Positions 16,736-25,887 of a DNA stretch of 64,000 nucleotides are shown here, piece by piece (position 1 is the stretch's first letter; every line of letters starts with the position of its first letter). Both the position numbers and the translations under genes were made by a program. The notes below the pieces were generated by a model, which did not search any database, was not told where the DNA came from, and was given only the letters and a program-made list of their open reading frames with translations. This DNA is from Streptomyces sp. AC555_RSS877 (GTDB lineage Bacteria > Actinomycetota > Actinomycetes > Streptomycetales > Streptomycetaceae), in NCBI RefSeq assembly GCF_019049245.1, contig NZ_JAGMUK010000040.1, forward strand, positions 549,524-613,523, read 5' to 3'.

Positions 16736-17752
16736 TCAGGACGACTCGCGGACGACCAACTCGGTGGGAAGCGTGACGTGCCGACGCGGTTCCTCGGGGT
16801 TGCCGATCTCTTGCAGCAGGATGTGGGCGATCATGCTGCCGATCTCCTCGACGGGCTGACGCACGGTGGTCAGGGGCGGGTTGCTGTGGCGGGCGATGAT
16901 GGAGTCGTCGAATCCGACCACGGCCACGTCGTCGGGGACGCGTCTGCCCTGCCTGCGCAGCTCCGCCAGCGCCCCCGCCGCCATGACGTCCGAGGCGACG
17001 AACACGGCGTCGAGTCCGGGGACTCGTTCAACGAGTGAACGCATCGCGGCCTCGCCGCCCTCCTCGGTGAAGTCGCCCGAGGCCACGAGTCGGTCCGTGG
17101 CCTCGTGGCCCGCCTTCTCGAGGGTCTCGCGCCAGCCCAGGAGCCTGCTGCGCGCCACGTCCATGTCGAGCGGTCCGCTGATGGTGGCGACGGTCCGCCG
17201 TCCGCGGGCGAGGAGGTGGCTGACGGCCGTCGCGGCCCCGCCGGTGTTGTCGGAGTGCACGTGGCTGAGTGACTCGTCGGGGGAGCGGCGTCCGGCGAGG
17301 ACCGTGGGCAGTCCCATGTCCTCCAGCAGGCCCGGCAGCGGATCGTGCTCGTGCACCGACACCAGGAGCACGCCGTCGACACGCCGCTCCGCCACCGACT
17401 CGGTGAGCTGGTCCCGCTCGGCCTGGTCGCGTACGAGCACCAGTTGCAGTTGTGTCCGGGTCTCGGCGAGGGCGGTGCTGACCCCCCGGATGACGGCCGA
17501 GAAGTAGGGCTCCGAGCCCAGTCTGCTCGCCGACTCGGGGATCACGAGGGCCACGGAGTTCGTTCTGCTCGTCACCAGCCCCCGGGCGACCGAGTTCGGT
17601 ACGTAGTTGAGCTCGGCGATGGCGGCGAGCACGGCGGCCCTGGCCTTCTCGCTGACGAGCTCCGAGCCGTTGATGACTCGTGAAACCGTGGTGCGTCCGA
17701 CACCGGCGCGCGCGGCCACGGTTTTGATGGTCGGACGTTGCCTGCCAGCCAT
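16736..17752 (-). CDS. LacI family transcriptional regulator of the sugar operon
   Basis: A 338-residue LacI/GalR regulator. Residues 8-55 form the helix-turn-helix and hinge (TIKTVAARAGVGRTTVSRVI, LNYVPNSVARGL). Residues 65-335 are the periplasmic-binding-like sugar domain (SVALVIPESASRLGSEPYFS, VVGFDDSIIARHSNPPLTTV). It is divergent from an ABC sugar importer and GH1 beta-glucosidase, the same order as cebR-cebEFG-bglC. Two TGGGAACG-type boxes lie in the 285-bp intergenic space. It most likely represses the importer until a beta-glucoside such as cellobiose binds, but the ligand is inferred. Confidence 0.93.
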   Translation of the reverse strand: MAGRQRPTIKTVAARAGVGRTTVSRVINGSELVSEKARAAVLAAIAELNYVPNSVARGLVTSRTNSVALVIPESASRLGSEPYFSAVIRGVSTALAETRTQLQLVLVRDQAERDQLTESVAERRVDGVLLVSVHEHDPLPGLLEDMGLPTVLAGRRSPDESLSHVHSDNTGGAATAVSHLLARGRRTVATISGPLDMDVARSRLLGWRETLEKAGHEATDRLVASGDFTEEGGEAAMRSLVERVPGLDAVFVASDVMAAGALAELRRQGRRVPDDVAVVGFDDSIIARHSNPPLTTVRQPVEEIGSMIAHILLQEIGNPEEPRRHVTLPTELVVRESS

Positions 17753-17925
17753 GACGCCTCCCTCGCTTCTGCGGTGCCCGGACGGCTCTCACCTGCGCGC
17801 ATTGTGTCAGACGGCATCGCGTGTCCGCAGGGTCCGAGCGCGGGGACAGGAAATCCTCCCGCAACGAAGTGGTTTCGACTTCTTGACAGACGCCTTTCGC
17901 GGCGGCCAGGCTTCGAGCTCCTGAG

Positions 17926-17961
17926 TGGGAACGTTCCCATCGCAGTTTGGGAACGTACCCA
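17926..17961 (+). promoter_or_regulatory. Two LacI-type operators upstream of the sugar importer
   Basis: TGGGAACGTTCCCA (17926-17939) is a perfect 14-bp palindrome, and TGGGAACGTACCCA (17948-17961) is a copy with one asymmetric position. Their centres are 22 bp apart, about two helical turns, allowing co-operative binding on one face. They resemble the CebR box TGGGAGCGCTCCCA but differ at the centre. A TTGACA at 17883-17888 could be the -35 of the importer promoter. Confidence 0.75.
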
Positions 17962-18037
17962 CCGGACAAATCGTGCCTACGGGGCGGACCGTGGGGCTCG
18001 AACTCCGGTGCGTCAGCGCCGCCGCTAGGAGGACGAA

Positions 18038-19348
18038 ATGGACAAGCTCCGAATGAAGTCGCGTACGAGAGTCATGGCCGCCGTGTCGGCTGTGTCGGCT
18101 CTCGGTCTGGTCGTGAGCTGCGGGGGCAGCGACGGGGGGACCGGTGGCGGGAAGAAGGACGGCAAGGTCACCATCACCATGGGGCTCTTCGGCGTCATGG
18201 GCTTCAAGGAGACCGGTCTGCTGGACCAGTACATGAAGGAACACCCGAACGTCGTCATCAAGGCGGACGTCGCGGGCGACGAGCAGACCTACTACACCGC
18301 CCTGCAGACCCACTTGGCAGCCGGCAGCGGACTGAAGGACATCCAGGGCATAGAGATTGGTCGGGCCAAGGAACTGTCCGACACACAGAAGGACAAGTTC
18401 GTCGACCTGGCCGGCGTCACCGGGACGGACCACTTCCTTCCGTGGAAGCAGAGCCAGGTCACCACCGCGGACAAGAAGGTCATCGGCCTCGGCACCGACA
18501 TCGGCCCGATGGCGGTCTGCTACCGCAAGGACCTCTTCGAACAGGCCGGCCTGCCCACCGACCGCGACGAGGTCGCCAAGCTGTGGGAGGGCGACTGGTC
18601 GAAGTACGTCGCCACGGGCAAGCGGTTCAAGCAGGAGTCGAAGGCCGACAAGGTCGCCTTCATGGACAGCTCCAGCGGACTGTTCAACGCCATGATCTAC
18701 GGCAACTCCCAGCAGTTCTACGACAAGGAGGGCGAGCTGATCTACGGCACCAACCCTGTCGTGAAGGACGCGTGGAAGCTGGCATCCGAGGCGGCCACGT
18801 CCGACCTGACCGCGAAGCTCCGCCAGTTCCAGCCCGGTTGGGACCCCGGCCTGGCCAACAGCACCTTCGCCACCACCGTCTGCCCAGCGTGGATGCTCGC
18901 GCACATCAGCGAGAAGGCGGGCCCGAAGAACAAGGGCAAGTGGGACGTCGCCAAGGCGCCCAAGGGTGCCAACTGGGGCGGAGCGTTCCTGGGCGTGATG
19001 GAGAAGAGCCCTGTCAAGAAGGAGGCGCAGGAGCTCGTGGCCTGGCTCACCGCCCCCGAGCAGCAGGCCTACCTCTTCAAGAAGATCGGCAACTTCCCCT
19101 CGTCGCAGACCGCGTTGTCCCTGCCCGAAGTGGTCGATGCCAAGTCGGACTACTTCAGTGGCGCGCCCATCGGCAAGATCTTCAGCGCCGCGGCCCAGGA
19201 GATCCCCGACGAGCAGGTGCTCGGCCGCAAGGACGGCACGATCAAGGACATCTTCTCGCAGGGCCTGACCTTGATCGAGGCGCAGAACAAGAGCTCGAGC
19301 GAGGCATGGAAGACCACTGAGACGCGCATCGAGAAGGCCGCCGGCTGA
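18038..19348 (+). CDS. Sugar ABC transporter substrate-binding lipoprotein (CebE-like)
   Basis: A 436-residue extracellular solute-binding protein of family 1. The signal peptide ends in a lipobox LVVSC at about residues 24-28, so Cys28 is lipidated and the protein is membrane-anchored outside. A Gly/Ser linker follows. The binding domain includes GLGTDIGPMAVCYRKDLFEQ and TAPEQQAYLFKKIGNFPSSQ, typical of cellobiose/oligosaccharide binders. ATG 18038 has AGGAGG upstream. It is the first gene of importer-permease-permease-GH1. The ATPase is missing, as in Streptomyces ceb systems that share MsiK. Confidence 0.92.
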   Translation: MDKLRMKSRTRVMAAVSAVSALGLVVSCGGSDGGTGGGKKDGKVTITMGLFGVMGFKETGLLDQYMKEHPNVVIKADVAGDEQTYYTALQTHLAAGSGLKDIQGIEIGRAKELSDTQKDKFVDLAGVTGTDHFLPWKQSQVTTADKKVIGLGTDIGPMAVCYRKDLFEQAGLPTDRDEVAKLWEGDWSKYVATGKRFKQESKADKVAFMDSSSGLFNAMIYGNSQQFYDKEGELIYGTNPVVKDAWKLASEAATSDLTAKLRQFQPGWDPGLANSTFATTVCPAWMLAHISEKAGPKNKGKWDVAKAPKGANWGGAFLGVMEKSPVKKEAQELVAWLTAPEQQAYLFKKIGNFPSSQTALSLPEVVDAKSDYFSGAPIGKIFSAAAQEIPDEQVLGRKDGTIKDIFSQGLTLIEAQNKSSSEAWKTTETRIEKAAG

Positions 19349-19459
19349 CCTCGGGCCACGTTGCCCGTCCTCCGCAGCAGCCCGGCGTCCCAGGCGCGGC
19401 CCGTGTGGGCCGCCGGGCCCCTTGCCCGTCTCCCTCATCCCCAGGAAGGACGCCTTCCG

Positions 19460-20455
19460 GTGGCCATCTCCACCTCGACACCCCCAGACGGTGCGCCCGG
19501 CACCGCCCTGCCGGCCGGGACCGGCACCGGCGGGGACCGCCAGCGGCGCCGAACGCTGCTGCACCGCCTCGACGTCCGCGGTGCGCCGTACGCCTTCATC
19601 GCACCGTTCTTCGTCGTCTTCGCCGCGTTCAGCTTCTACCCGCTCATCTACACCTCGTGGATCTCCCTGCACCGCGTCGAACTGTCCACCCTGAATTTCA
19701 TGGAGTGGGTCGGCTTCGACAACTACACGGCGCTGTGGGACGACGACCGCTTCTGGAACGCGCTGCTCAACACCATCACGATCGGCGTCCTGTCGACAGT
19801 GCCGCAGCTGCTGATGGCGCTCGGGCTGGCGCACCTGCTCAACTACCGGCTGCGCGGCTCGACGTTCTTCCGTGTCGCCGCGCTGACGCCGTATGCCACG
19901 TCGGTGGGTGCCGCGGCCCTGGTGTTCACGATGCTCTTCGAACGCGACTTCGGCATGATCAACTGGATGCTGAGCCTGGTCGGCGTAGACAACATCGACT
20001 GGGAGAACAACAAGTGGGCCGCGCAGACGGCGATTTCCTCGATCGTCATCTGGCGCTGGACCGGCTACAACGCCCTGCTCTACCTCGCGGCGATGCAGGC
20101 GATCCCGCGCGACCGGTACGAGGCCGCGGCCATCGACGGCGCTTCGCGGTGGCAGCAGTTCCTGAAGGTCACCGTCCCCGGCATCCGTTCCACCATCGTG
20201 TTCACCATCGTCCTGTCGACGATCGGTGCCACCCAGCTTTTCGGTGAGCCCCTGATCTTCGGCCAGGGACCGAACGGCATCACCGGCGGAGCGGACAACC
20301 AGTACCAGACGCTGGGACTGCTGCTGTACGAGGAGGGCTGGAAGAACTACCAGATGGGCCGGGCCGCCACGGTCGCCTGGGCGATGTTCCTGCTGCTCAT
20401 TCTCGTGTTCGTCGTCCAGCGAGTCGTCAAGCGCGTCCTCGCGCGCAAGGCCTGA
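19460..20455 (+). CDS. Sugar ABC transporter permease, MalF/CebF-like
   Basis: A 331-residue inner-membrane permease. After about 45 hydrophilic residues come six transmembrane segments (first: YAFIAPFFVVFAAFSFYPLI). The EAA loop that contacts the ATPase is YEAAAIDGASRWQQFLKVTV at about residue 220. GTG 19460 is chosen because AGGAAGGA sits nine bases upstream. It lies 111 bp after the binding protein and 13 bp before the second permease. Confidence 0.92.
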   Translation: MAISTSTPPDGAPGTALPAGTGTGGDRQRRRTLLHRLDVRGAPYAFIAPFFVVFAAFSFYPLIYTSWISLHRVELSTLNFMEWVGFDNYTALWDDDRFWNALLNTITIGVLSTVPQLLMALGLAHLLNYRLRGSTFFRVAALTPYATSVGAAALVFTMLFERDFGMINWMLSLVGVDNIDWENNKWAAQTAISSIVIWRWTGYNALLYLAAMQAIPRDRYEAAAIDGASRWQQFLKVTVPGIRSTIVFTIVLSTIGATQLFGEPLIFGQGPNGITGGADNQYQTLGLLLYEEGWKNYQMGRAATVAWAMFLLLILVFVVQRVVKRVLARKA

Positions 20456-20468
20456 CCGGGAGGTTTCC

Positions 20469-21410
20469 ATGACCACAGACAGCATCCCGGTCCAGACGGC
20501 GGACGTGCGCCCCGGGACCGAGCGGAAGGCCCGGAAGGGCACCCCGTCCGACGGACGACGCCCACGCCTGTTCCGGCACCCGGGTGCCGGACGTCAGCAC
20601 CACGCGGGCCCCGTCGCCTACATCCTGCTGGGGCTCGCGGCCCTGTTCTCCCTCTTCCCGCTCTACTGGACGATGGTGGCGGCGTCGACCGACAACACGC
20701 GCGTCACCCAGACGCCTCCGCCCTTCCTGCCGGGACCCCATCTCCTGGAGAACCTCGGCAAGGCCTGGCAGGACGCCGCGTTGGGCAAGGCCATGCTCAA
20801 CAGCCTGATCGTGGCCGGCGTGATCGCCCTGTCCACGGTGCTGTTCGCCACCCTCGCCGGCTTCGCGTTCGCCAAACTTCGCTTCAAGGGCCGCAACATC
20901 CTGCTGATGCTCGTCATCGGCACCATGATGGTGCCGCCGCAACTCGGTGTCGTACCGCTGTTCATGATGATGACCGAGCTGGGCTGGGGCCAGAAGCTGC
21001 CCGCCGTCATCTTCCCCACGCTCGTCAGCGCCGTCGGCGTGTTCTTCATGCGGCAGTACCTGTCCGAGGCGCTGCCCGACGAACTCATCGAGGCCGGCCG
21101 CGTGGACGGTGCGCACTCCCTGCGCATCTTCTGGAGCATCGTGCTGCCGATCGCCCGGCCTCCCATGGCCGTGCTGTTCATGATCACGTTCGTGCACGCC
21201 TGGAACGACTTCTTCTGGCCGTTCATCGTGCTCGACATGACCAATCCGACGGTGCCCGTCGCCCTCACCCAGCTCAGCGCGGGGTACGTGCGCGACCAGT
21301 CACTGATCATGGCGGGCGCTCTGCTCGGCACGCTGCCCCTGCTCGCCATGTTCGTCGTCTTCGGCCGTCAGATCGTCGGCGGAATCATGCAGGGCGCGGT
21401 CAAGGGATGA
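20469..21410 (+). CDS. Sugar ABC transporter permease, MalG/CebG-like
   Basis: A 313-residue permease with six transmembrane segments after a 45-residue basic leader. The EAA loop is IEAGRVDGAHSLRIFWSIVL at about residue 215. The C-terminal FGRQIVGGIMQGAVKG is the standard end of MalG-type proteins. It pairs with the preceding permease to form the membrane channel, which would be powered by an ATPase encoded elsewhere. GGGAGG precedes ATG 20469. Confidence 0.92.
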   Translation: MTTDSIPVQTADVRPGTERKARKGTPSDGRRPRLFRHPGAGRQHHAGPVAYILLGLAALFSLFPLYWTMVAASTDNTRVTQTPPPFLPGPHLLENLGKAWQDAALGKAMLNSLIVAGVIALSTVLFATLAGFAFAKLRFKGRNILLMLVIGTMMVPPQLGVVPLFMMMTELGWGQKLPAVIFPTLVSAVGVFFMRQYLSEALPDELIEAGRVDGAHSLRIFWSIVLPIARPPMAVLFMITFVHAWNDFFWPFIVLDMTNPTVPVALTQLSAGYVRDQSLIMAGALLGTLPLLAMFVVFGRQIVGGIMQGAVKG

Positions 21411-21501
21411 GCACCCTGCCCTCTCCCCGTTGCCGCGGCCCGTCGACGCCGGCCACCCCGCTTCGCCCCTCCCCCCTCGCAGCCCATCTGGAAGGACCCA
21501 C

Positions 21502-22962
21502 GTGACCACCGCAACCCGACGTGTCGAGCCCGCCCCGGAGAACACCACCGCCCTCACCTTCCCGCAGGGATTCACCTGGGGCACGGCGACCGCCGCGTAC
21601 CAGATCGAGGGCGCCGCCTCCGCGGACGGACGTACCCCTTCGATCTGGGACACGTACTCGCACACGCCCGGCAGGGTGCGCAACGGCGACACCGGTGACA
21701 TCGCCACCGACCACTACCACCGCTGGCGCGAGGACGTCGCGATCATGGCGGACCTCGGCGTGAGCGCCTACCGGTTCTCCCTGTCCTGGCCGCGTGTGCA
21801 GCCGACCGGCCGTGGCCCGGCCGTCGAAAGAGGGCTCGACTTCTATCGCGCTCTGGCCGACGCACTGCTGGAGAAGGGCATCGAACCCGTCGTCACGCTG
21901 TATCACTGGGACCTGCCGCAGGAGCTGGAGGACGCCGGTGGCTGGCCGGAGCGCGCCACCGCGGACCGGTTCGCGGACTACGCGGCCCTGGCCGCACATG
22001 CCCTGGGGGACCGGGTGAAGACCTGGATCACTCTCAACGAGCCCTGGTGCAGCGCCTTCCTCGGATACGGCTCGGGTGTCCACGCGCCCGGACGCACCGA
22101 CCCGGTCGCGGCCCTGCGCGCGGCGCACCACCTCAACCTCGCCCATGGCAGGGCCGTTCAGGCGCTGCGCGCCGAACTGCCCTCCCGGGCGCAGGCGTCC
22201 ATCACCCTCAACATCCACCACCTCCGCGCGCTGACCGACTCCGCCGAGGACGTCGACGCGGCCCGCCGGATCGACGCCCTGGCCAACCGGGTCTTCACCG
22301 GCCCTGTGCTGGAAGGCCAGTACCCGCAGGATCTCTTCCAGGACACGGCGAGCCTGACCGACTGGTCCTTCGTGCGGGACGGCGACACCGCCACGATCCA
22401 CCAGCCGCTGGACTTCCTGGGCGTCAACTACTACACGCCCACGGTCGTATCCGCCGCCAACGGCGAGGCCAGCCACGGCTCCGACGGCCACGGGGCGAGC
22501 GAGCACAGCCCCTGGCCCGGCGCCGACAACGTCGCCTTCCACCGGCCCCCGGGCAGTACGACCGCGATGGGCTGGGCGGTCGACCCCAGCGGCCTGTACG
22601 ACCTGCTGATGCGACTGAAGGCCGATTTTCCCGCGTTGCCTGTGATGATCACCGAGAACGGGGCCGCGTTCGACGACTACGTGAACCCGGAGGGCGAGGT
22701 GGCCGACCCCGAACGCATCGCCTACCTCCACGGCCACCTCTCGGCCGTGCACCGGGCGATGGTGTCCGGCGTCGACGTGCGGGGCTACTTCCTGTGGTCC
22801 CTGCTGGACAACTTCGAGTGGGGCTACGGCTACAGCAAGCGCTTCGGTGCCGTCTACGTCGACTACCCGACCGGCAAGCGCATCCCGAAGGCCAGCGCGC
22901 GGTGGTACGCCGACGTGGCCCGCACCGGCACCCTGCCGGAGGCGAGCCACGGGACCCAGTGA
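21502..22962 (+). CDS. GH1 beta-glucosidase (BglC-like)
   Basis: A 486-residue family 1 glycoside hydrolase. The N-terminal signature FTWGTATAAYQIEGAASADG is present. The acid/base Glu180 lies in TLNEPW and the nucleophile Glu385 in MITENGA. The C-terminal FLWSLLDNFEWGYGYSKRFG is the aglycone-side motif. No signal peptide is present, so it hydrolyses imported beta-glucosides such as cellobiose in the cytoplasm. GTG 21502 follows GGAAGGACC. It is the last gene of the importer operon and is followed by a strong hairpin. Confidence 0.95.
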   Translation: MTTATRRVEPAPENTTALTFPQGFTWGTATAAYQIEGAASADGRTPSIWDTYSHTPGRVRNGDTGDIATDHYHRWREDVAIMADLGVSAYRFSLSWPRVQPTGRGPAVERGLDFYRALADALLEKGIEPVVTLYHWDLPQELEDAGGWPERATADRFADYAALAAHALGDRVKTWITLNEPWCSAFLGYGSGVHAPGRTDPVAALRAAHHLNLAHGRAVQALRAELPSRAQASITLNIHHLRALTDSAEDVDAARRIDALANRVFTGPVLEGQYPQDLFQDTASLTDWSFVRDGDTATIHQPLDFLGVNYYTPTVVSAANGEASHGSDGHGASEHSPWPGADNVAFHRPPGSTTAMGWAVDPSGLYDLLMRLKADFPALPVMITENGAAFDDYVNPEGEVADPERIAYLHGHLSAVHRAMVSGVDVRGYFLWSLLDNFEWGYGYSKRFGAVYVDYPTGKRIPKASARWYADVARTGTLPEASHGTQ

Positions 22963-22983
22963 CAGAAGGGGCGCCGCACGGCC

Positions 22984-23007
22984 GACCGGCGAGGGAGCTC
23001 GCCGGTC
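22984..23007. terminator. Bidirectional hairpin between beta-glucosidase and APC permease
   Basis: GACCGGCGAG and CTCGCCGGTC form a perfect 10-bp stem with a GGAG loop. It sits in the 76-bp gap between two convergent genes, the expected place for a shared terminator. There is no U-tract, as is common in Streptomyces. Confidence 0.7.
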
Positions 23008-23038
23008 CGCCCGCCCAGACGAAGAGCGACGCCGTGCG

Positions 23039-24568
23039 CTACCGGGTGGCGGCGGATGCCGTGCGCGTCGGCTTGCCCAGAGCCCAGAAGAGCACGCCGA
23101 GGAGCACGAACCCGATGAGTGGGACGACCTCCGTCAGCAGGTACTTCCAGCGCTCGCTGTGACCCCAGCCGTCCGGTGCGTACGCGGAGCCGAACCAGTG
23201 GTCGCCGAGTCCGGGGGCGACCAGCTGCACGCCGGCGAACAGGACGAGCAGGGTGAGGACCACGCTGATCGTGCGGGGGAAGGGCGCCTTGTAGGGCCGC
23301 GGCACGTCCGGGGCCTTGCGGCGCAGTACCGCGAGTGCCGGGAAGATGCCCAGGTAGCTGACCAGGGTGGTGGAGACGGCGAGGCCGAGGACGGCGCCGA
23401 AGAGCTTGGCGGCGCTGCCGTCGGTCAGCTGGTGGGCCAGGACGAGGACGACGGTGGAGACCAGCCCGCTGAGGATGTTGACCCGTACCGGGGTGCCGAA
23501 CCGGCTGGAGATGACGCCGAGGAAGCGGGGCGCGGCGCCGTCGTAACCGGAGACGGCGAGGGCGCGGTCGGAGCCCATGACCCAGGTGACTCCCGAGGAC
23601 AGCACCGTGAGGATGAACAGGAGCGCGGCGAGGTCGCCGAGCAGGCTGCCGGTGCCGCCGAGGGTGGCGGTGCCGTCGGCGGAGACGTGGCCGCCGTACA
23701 CGGTGAAGACCTGCCGGATCGCGTCGATGAATCCGCCGAGACCGGTGATGGCCTTGACGGGCAGGACGAGCAGGATGCCGAGGATCGGCAGCGCGTAGAG
23801 CACGACGGCGAGGACGGCGCTGCGGAAGATGGCGAAGGGCACGTCCTTCTGGGCGTCGGTCATCTCGTCGCCCGCGGTGCTGGGCAGCTCGAAGCCGACG
23901 TAGTTGAACATCAGGACGGGCACCAGGGCGACGAATCCCGCGTACGTCGGGGAGAAGTCGCCGAGGCCGAATCCGTGCAGGCCGTGCTGGACGCCGTAGA
24001 CGGCGACGGTGAGGGTGAACAGGCCCAGGAGGACGAAACGGCTCCAGGCGCCGATGGTGGGAATCCACTTGCCCACGTCGAAGGAGAGGATCGCGGCCAG
24101 GACGCCCACCCAGACGAACACGAGGGTGAAGGCGTAGAAGGCCGGCGTGCTCAGGGCCTTTCCGTCGTTGAAGAACGTGGTGTAGGCCGTGACGGCGGAA
24201 ACGGAGAGCGTGCCGCCGAGCCACACCGGGTTGGTGATCCAGTACAGGAAGTTGTTGACGGCACCGGCCAGACGCCCGAAGGCACGGCTGGTCCAGATGT
24301 AGGGGCCGCCCTCGTCGGGGAACGCGGCCCCGAGTTCGGCGGTCAGCAGTGCGGAGGGCACGAAGAACACGACGGCCAGCACGATGAGCCAGGTGAACGC
24401 CTCGGCACCGGACGAGGCCACCGTGCCGATGGTGTCCACCCCGACGATGGTGCACAGGAGGAAGAAGAGGATGTCGAAGCGGCCGAAGTGCTTGCGCAGC
24501 TTCTGGCGCTCCGTCCGGGCCGCTGTCGGTGCCTCGGCATGCTCGGACGTGATGGGGCCAGCGGCCAC
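23039..24568 (-). CDS. APC family amino-acid/polyamine permease
   Basis: A 509-residue transporter with about 12 hydrophobic segments and a hydrophilic leader. FDILFFLLCTIVGVDTIGTV opens the first segment, and AFPDEGGPYIWTSRAFGRLA matches the conserved APC loop after the second. FNYVGFELPSTAGDEMTDAQ in segment 6 is a further family motif. The substrate is probably an amino acid or amine. GTG 24568 is chosen because AGGAGCT precedes it. It is convergent with the sugar operon. Confidence 0.9.
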   Translation of the reverse strand: MAAGPITSEHAEAPTAARTERQKLRKHFGRFDILFFLLCTIVGVDTIGTVASSGAEAFTWLIVLAVVFFVPSALLTAELGAAFPDEGGPYIWTSRAFGRLAGAVNNFLYWITNPVWLGGTLSVSAVTAYTTFFNDGKALSTPAFYAFTLVFVWVGVLAAILSFDVGKWIPTIGAWSRFVLLGLFTLTVAVYGVQHGLHGFGLGDFSPTYAGFVALVPVLMFNYVGFELPSTAGDEMTDAQKDVPFAIFRSAVLAVVLYALPILGILLVLPVKAITGLGGFIDAIRQVFTVYGGHVSADGTATLGGTGSLLGDLAALLFILTVLSSGVTWVMGSDRALAVSGYDGAAPRFLGVISSRFGTPVRVNILSGLVSTVVLVLAHQLTDGSAAKLFGAVLGLAVSTTLVSYLGIFPALAVLRRKAPDVPRPYKAPFPRTISVVLTLLVLFAGVQLVAPGLGDHWFGSAYAPDGWGHSERWKYLLTEVVPLIGFVLLGVLFWALGKPTRTASAATR

Positions 24569-24759
24569 GTGGAGCTCCTGCGTGCTCGTGGGACGGGCGG
24601 GATTCGGCCAATGATCTGCCGTCGCCCAGGGGCCCACAAGCGTTCATGTGCAAGTCTTGACTATCACTTCTCCGTATGGTTGCCACGGCCACCGCACGGA
24701 GGCGGCCGGTGCGAACCCGGTGGCACGGACTGCCGTACGCCGATCGAAGCCCTCGTCCT

Positions 24760-25887
24760 TCACGGCGACGTGGGTCGGCGAGGGGAGGATCCTCTCCACT
24801 CCTCGGCTGCCGTCAGCGGAACAGGGACCGGCGGCGCTGTCGACGTCGTCAGTTCGATGCGTCGCCCCTCGGCCGACGAGCGGAGCAGAGCGCTCATCGC
24901 CTCGAGCACGTGCAGGGCGAGTTCGCCGTTCGCGCGAGGCGCCCGCCGCCCGTCGGCGGCGACGAAGTCGAGCAGACCGATGCCCCGTGCGCTGCCGACA
25001 TAGCCCGCCGACGTCGGGAGCGTGCGCCGGCGCTTGTCGCCGAGTTCGAAGAGCTGTACGTCGCCGTCGAAGCGGTTCGGATCCGGAACCGTGAGCGTCC
25101 CCGCCTCGCCGTGGACCTCGATCGGAGCCGCCGCTGTGGCCACGCCGTCGAAGCTCGTCGTGATGGTCGTCAGGGCCCCGTTCACGTGCTCGAGCACCCC
25201 GGAGACATGGCTGTCCACCTCGACCGGTATCCGCTCGCCCGCGCGCGGGCCGGAACCGATGACGCGCTCGGCGCGCAGCCGGCTGGACGCGCCGATCACG
25301 GCACGCACCGGACCCAACAGGTGGACCAGGGACGCGAGGTAGTACGGCCCCATGTCCAGCAGGGGGCCACCTCCGGCGGTGTAGTAGAAGTCGGGGTGGG
25401 GGTGCCAGCGTTCGTGTCCCGGGGTGACCATCACGGCCGAGGCGAACAGGGGACGTCCTATGCTCCCGGCCTCCACAGCCGCCCGCGCCGTCTGGATTCC
25501 GGTGCCCAGGACCGTGTCCGGCGCGCACCCCACACCGACTCCCGCCTTCGCGGCCGCCTCCAGGACGCTGTGGGCGTCAACAAGGTTGGCGGCCAGCGGC
25601 TTCTCTCCGTAGACGTTCTTGCCGTGGCCGATGGCGCCGAGGGCGATCTCGGCGTGCGCGGCGGGGACGGTCAGGTTCAGCACCGTGTCCACGTCCGGGC
25701 TGCTCAGCAACTCCTCGACCGTCAGCGCCTGGACGCCCGGCAGTTCACCGGCGACGGCGGCCGACCGGGAGGCGTCGAGGTCGGCGACGGCGGTGACGCG
25801 CACCGCGGGATGGCCGAGCAGAGTGTCCAGGTACGCGCGGGAGATGACTCCGAGCCCTACGACGCCGATGCGGTGCGCGTCGCCCAC
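24760..25887 (-). CDS. Gfo/Idh/MocA family oxidoreductase
   Basis: A 375-residue NAD(P)-dependent dehydrogenase. The N-terminal Rossmann motif is RIGVVGLGVISRAYLDTLLG. The catalytic EKP motif is NVYGEKPLAANLVDA at about residue 92. The C-terminal domain has GGGPLLDMGPYYLASLVHLL with the conserved Asp and Tyr. Such enzymes oxidise sugars or inositols. The GTG at 25887 overlaps the end of the ThuA gene by 31 bp, so the two are translated together, a pairing frequent in sugar catabolism. Confidence 0.92.
   Translation of the reverse strand: MGDAHRIGVVGLGVISRAYLDTLLGHPAVRVTAVADLDASRSAAVAGELPGVQALTVEELLSSPDVDTVLNLTVPAAHAEIALGAIGHGKNVYGEKPLAANLVDAHSVLEAAAKAGVGVGCAPDTVLGTGIQTARAAVEAGSIGRPLFASAVMVTPGHERWHPHPDFYYTAGGGPLLDMGPYYLASLVHLLGPVRAVIGASSRLRAERVIGSGPRAGERIPVEVDSHVSGVLEHVNGALTTITTSFDGVATAAAPIEVHGEAGTLTVPDPNRFDGDVQLFELGDKRRRTLPTSAGYVGSARGIGLLDFVAADGRRAPRANGELALHVLEAMSALLRSSAEGRRIELTTSTAPPVPVPLTAAEEWRGSSPRRPTSP

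Noticed and set aside
17807..20542. Long minus-strand open frame of 911 codons
   Set aside because: It is antisense to the sugar-binding protein and permease genes, which have clear family motifs. High GC keeps the opposite frame open.
22847..25003. Long plus-strand open frame of 718 codons
   Set aside because: It mirrors the APC permease; its Gly/Glu/Asp-rich sequence is typical of antisense frames in GC-rich DNA.
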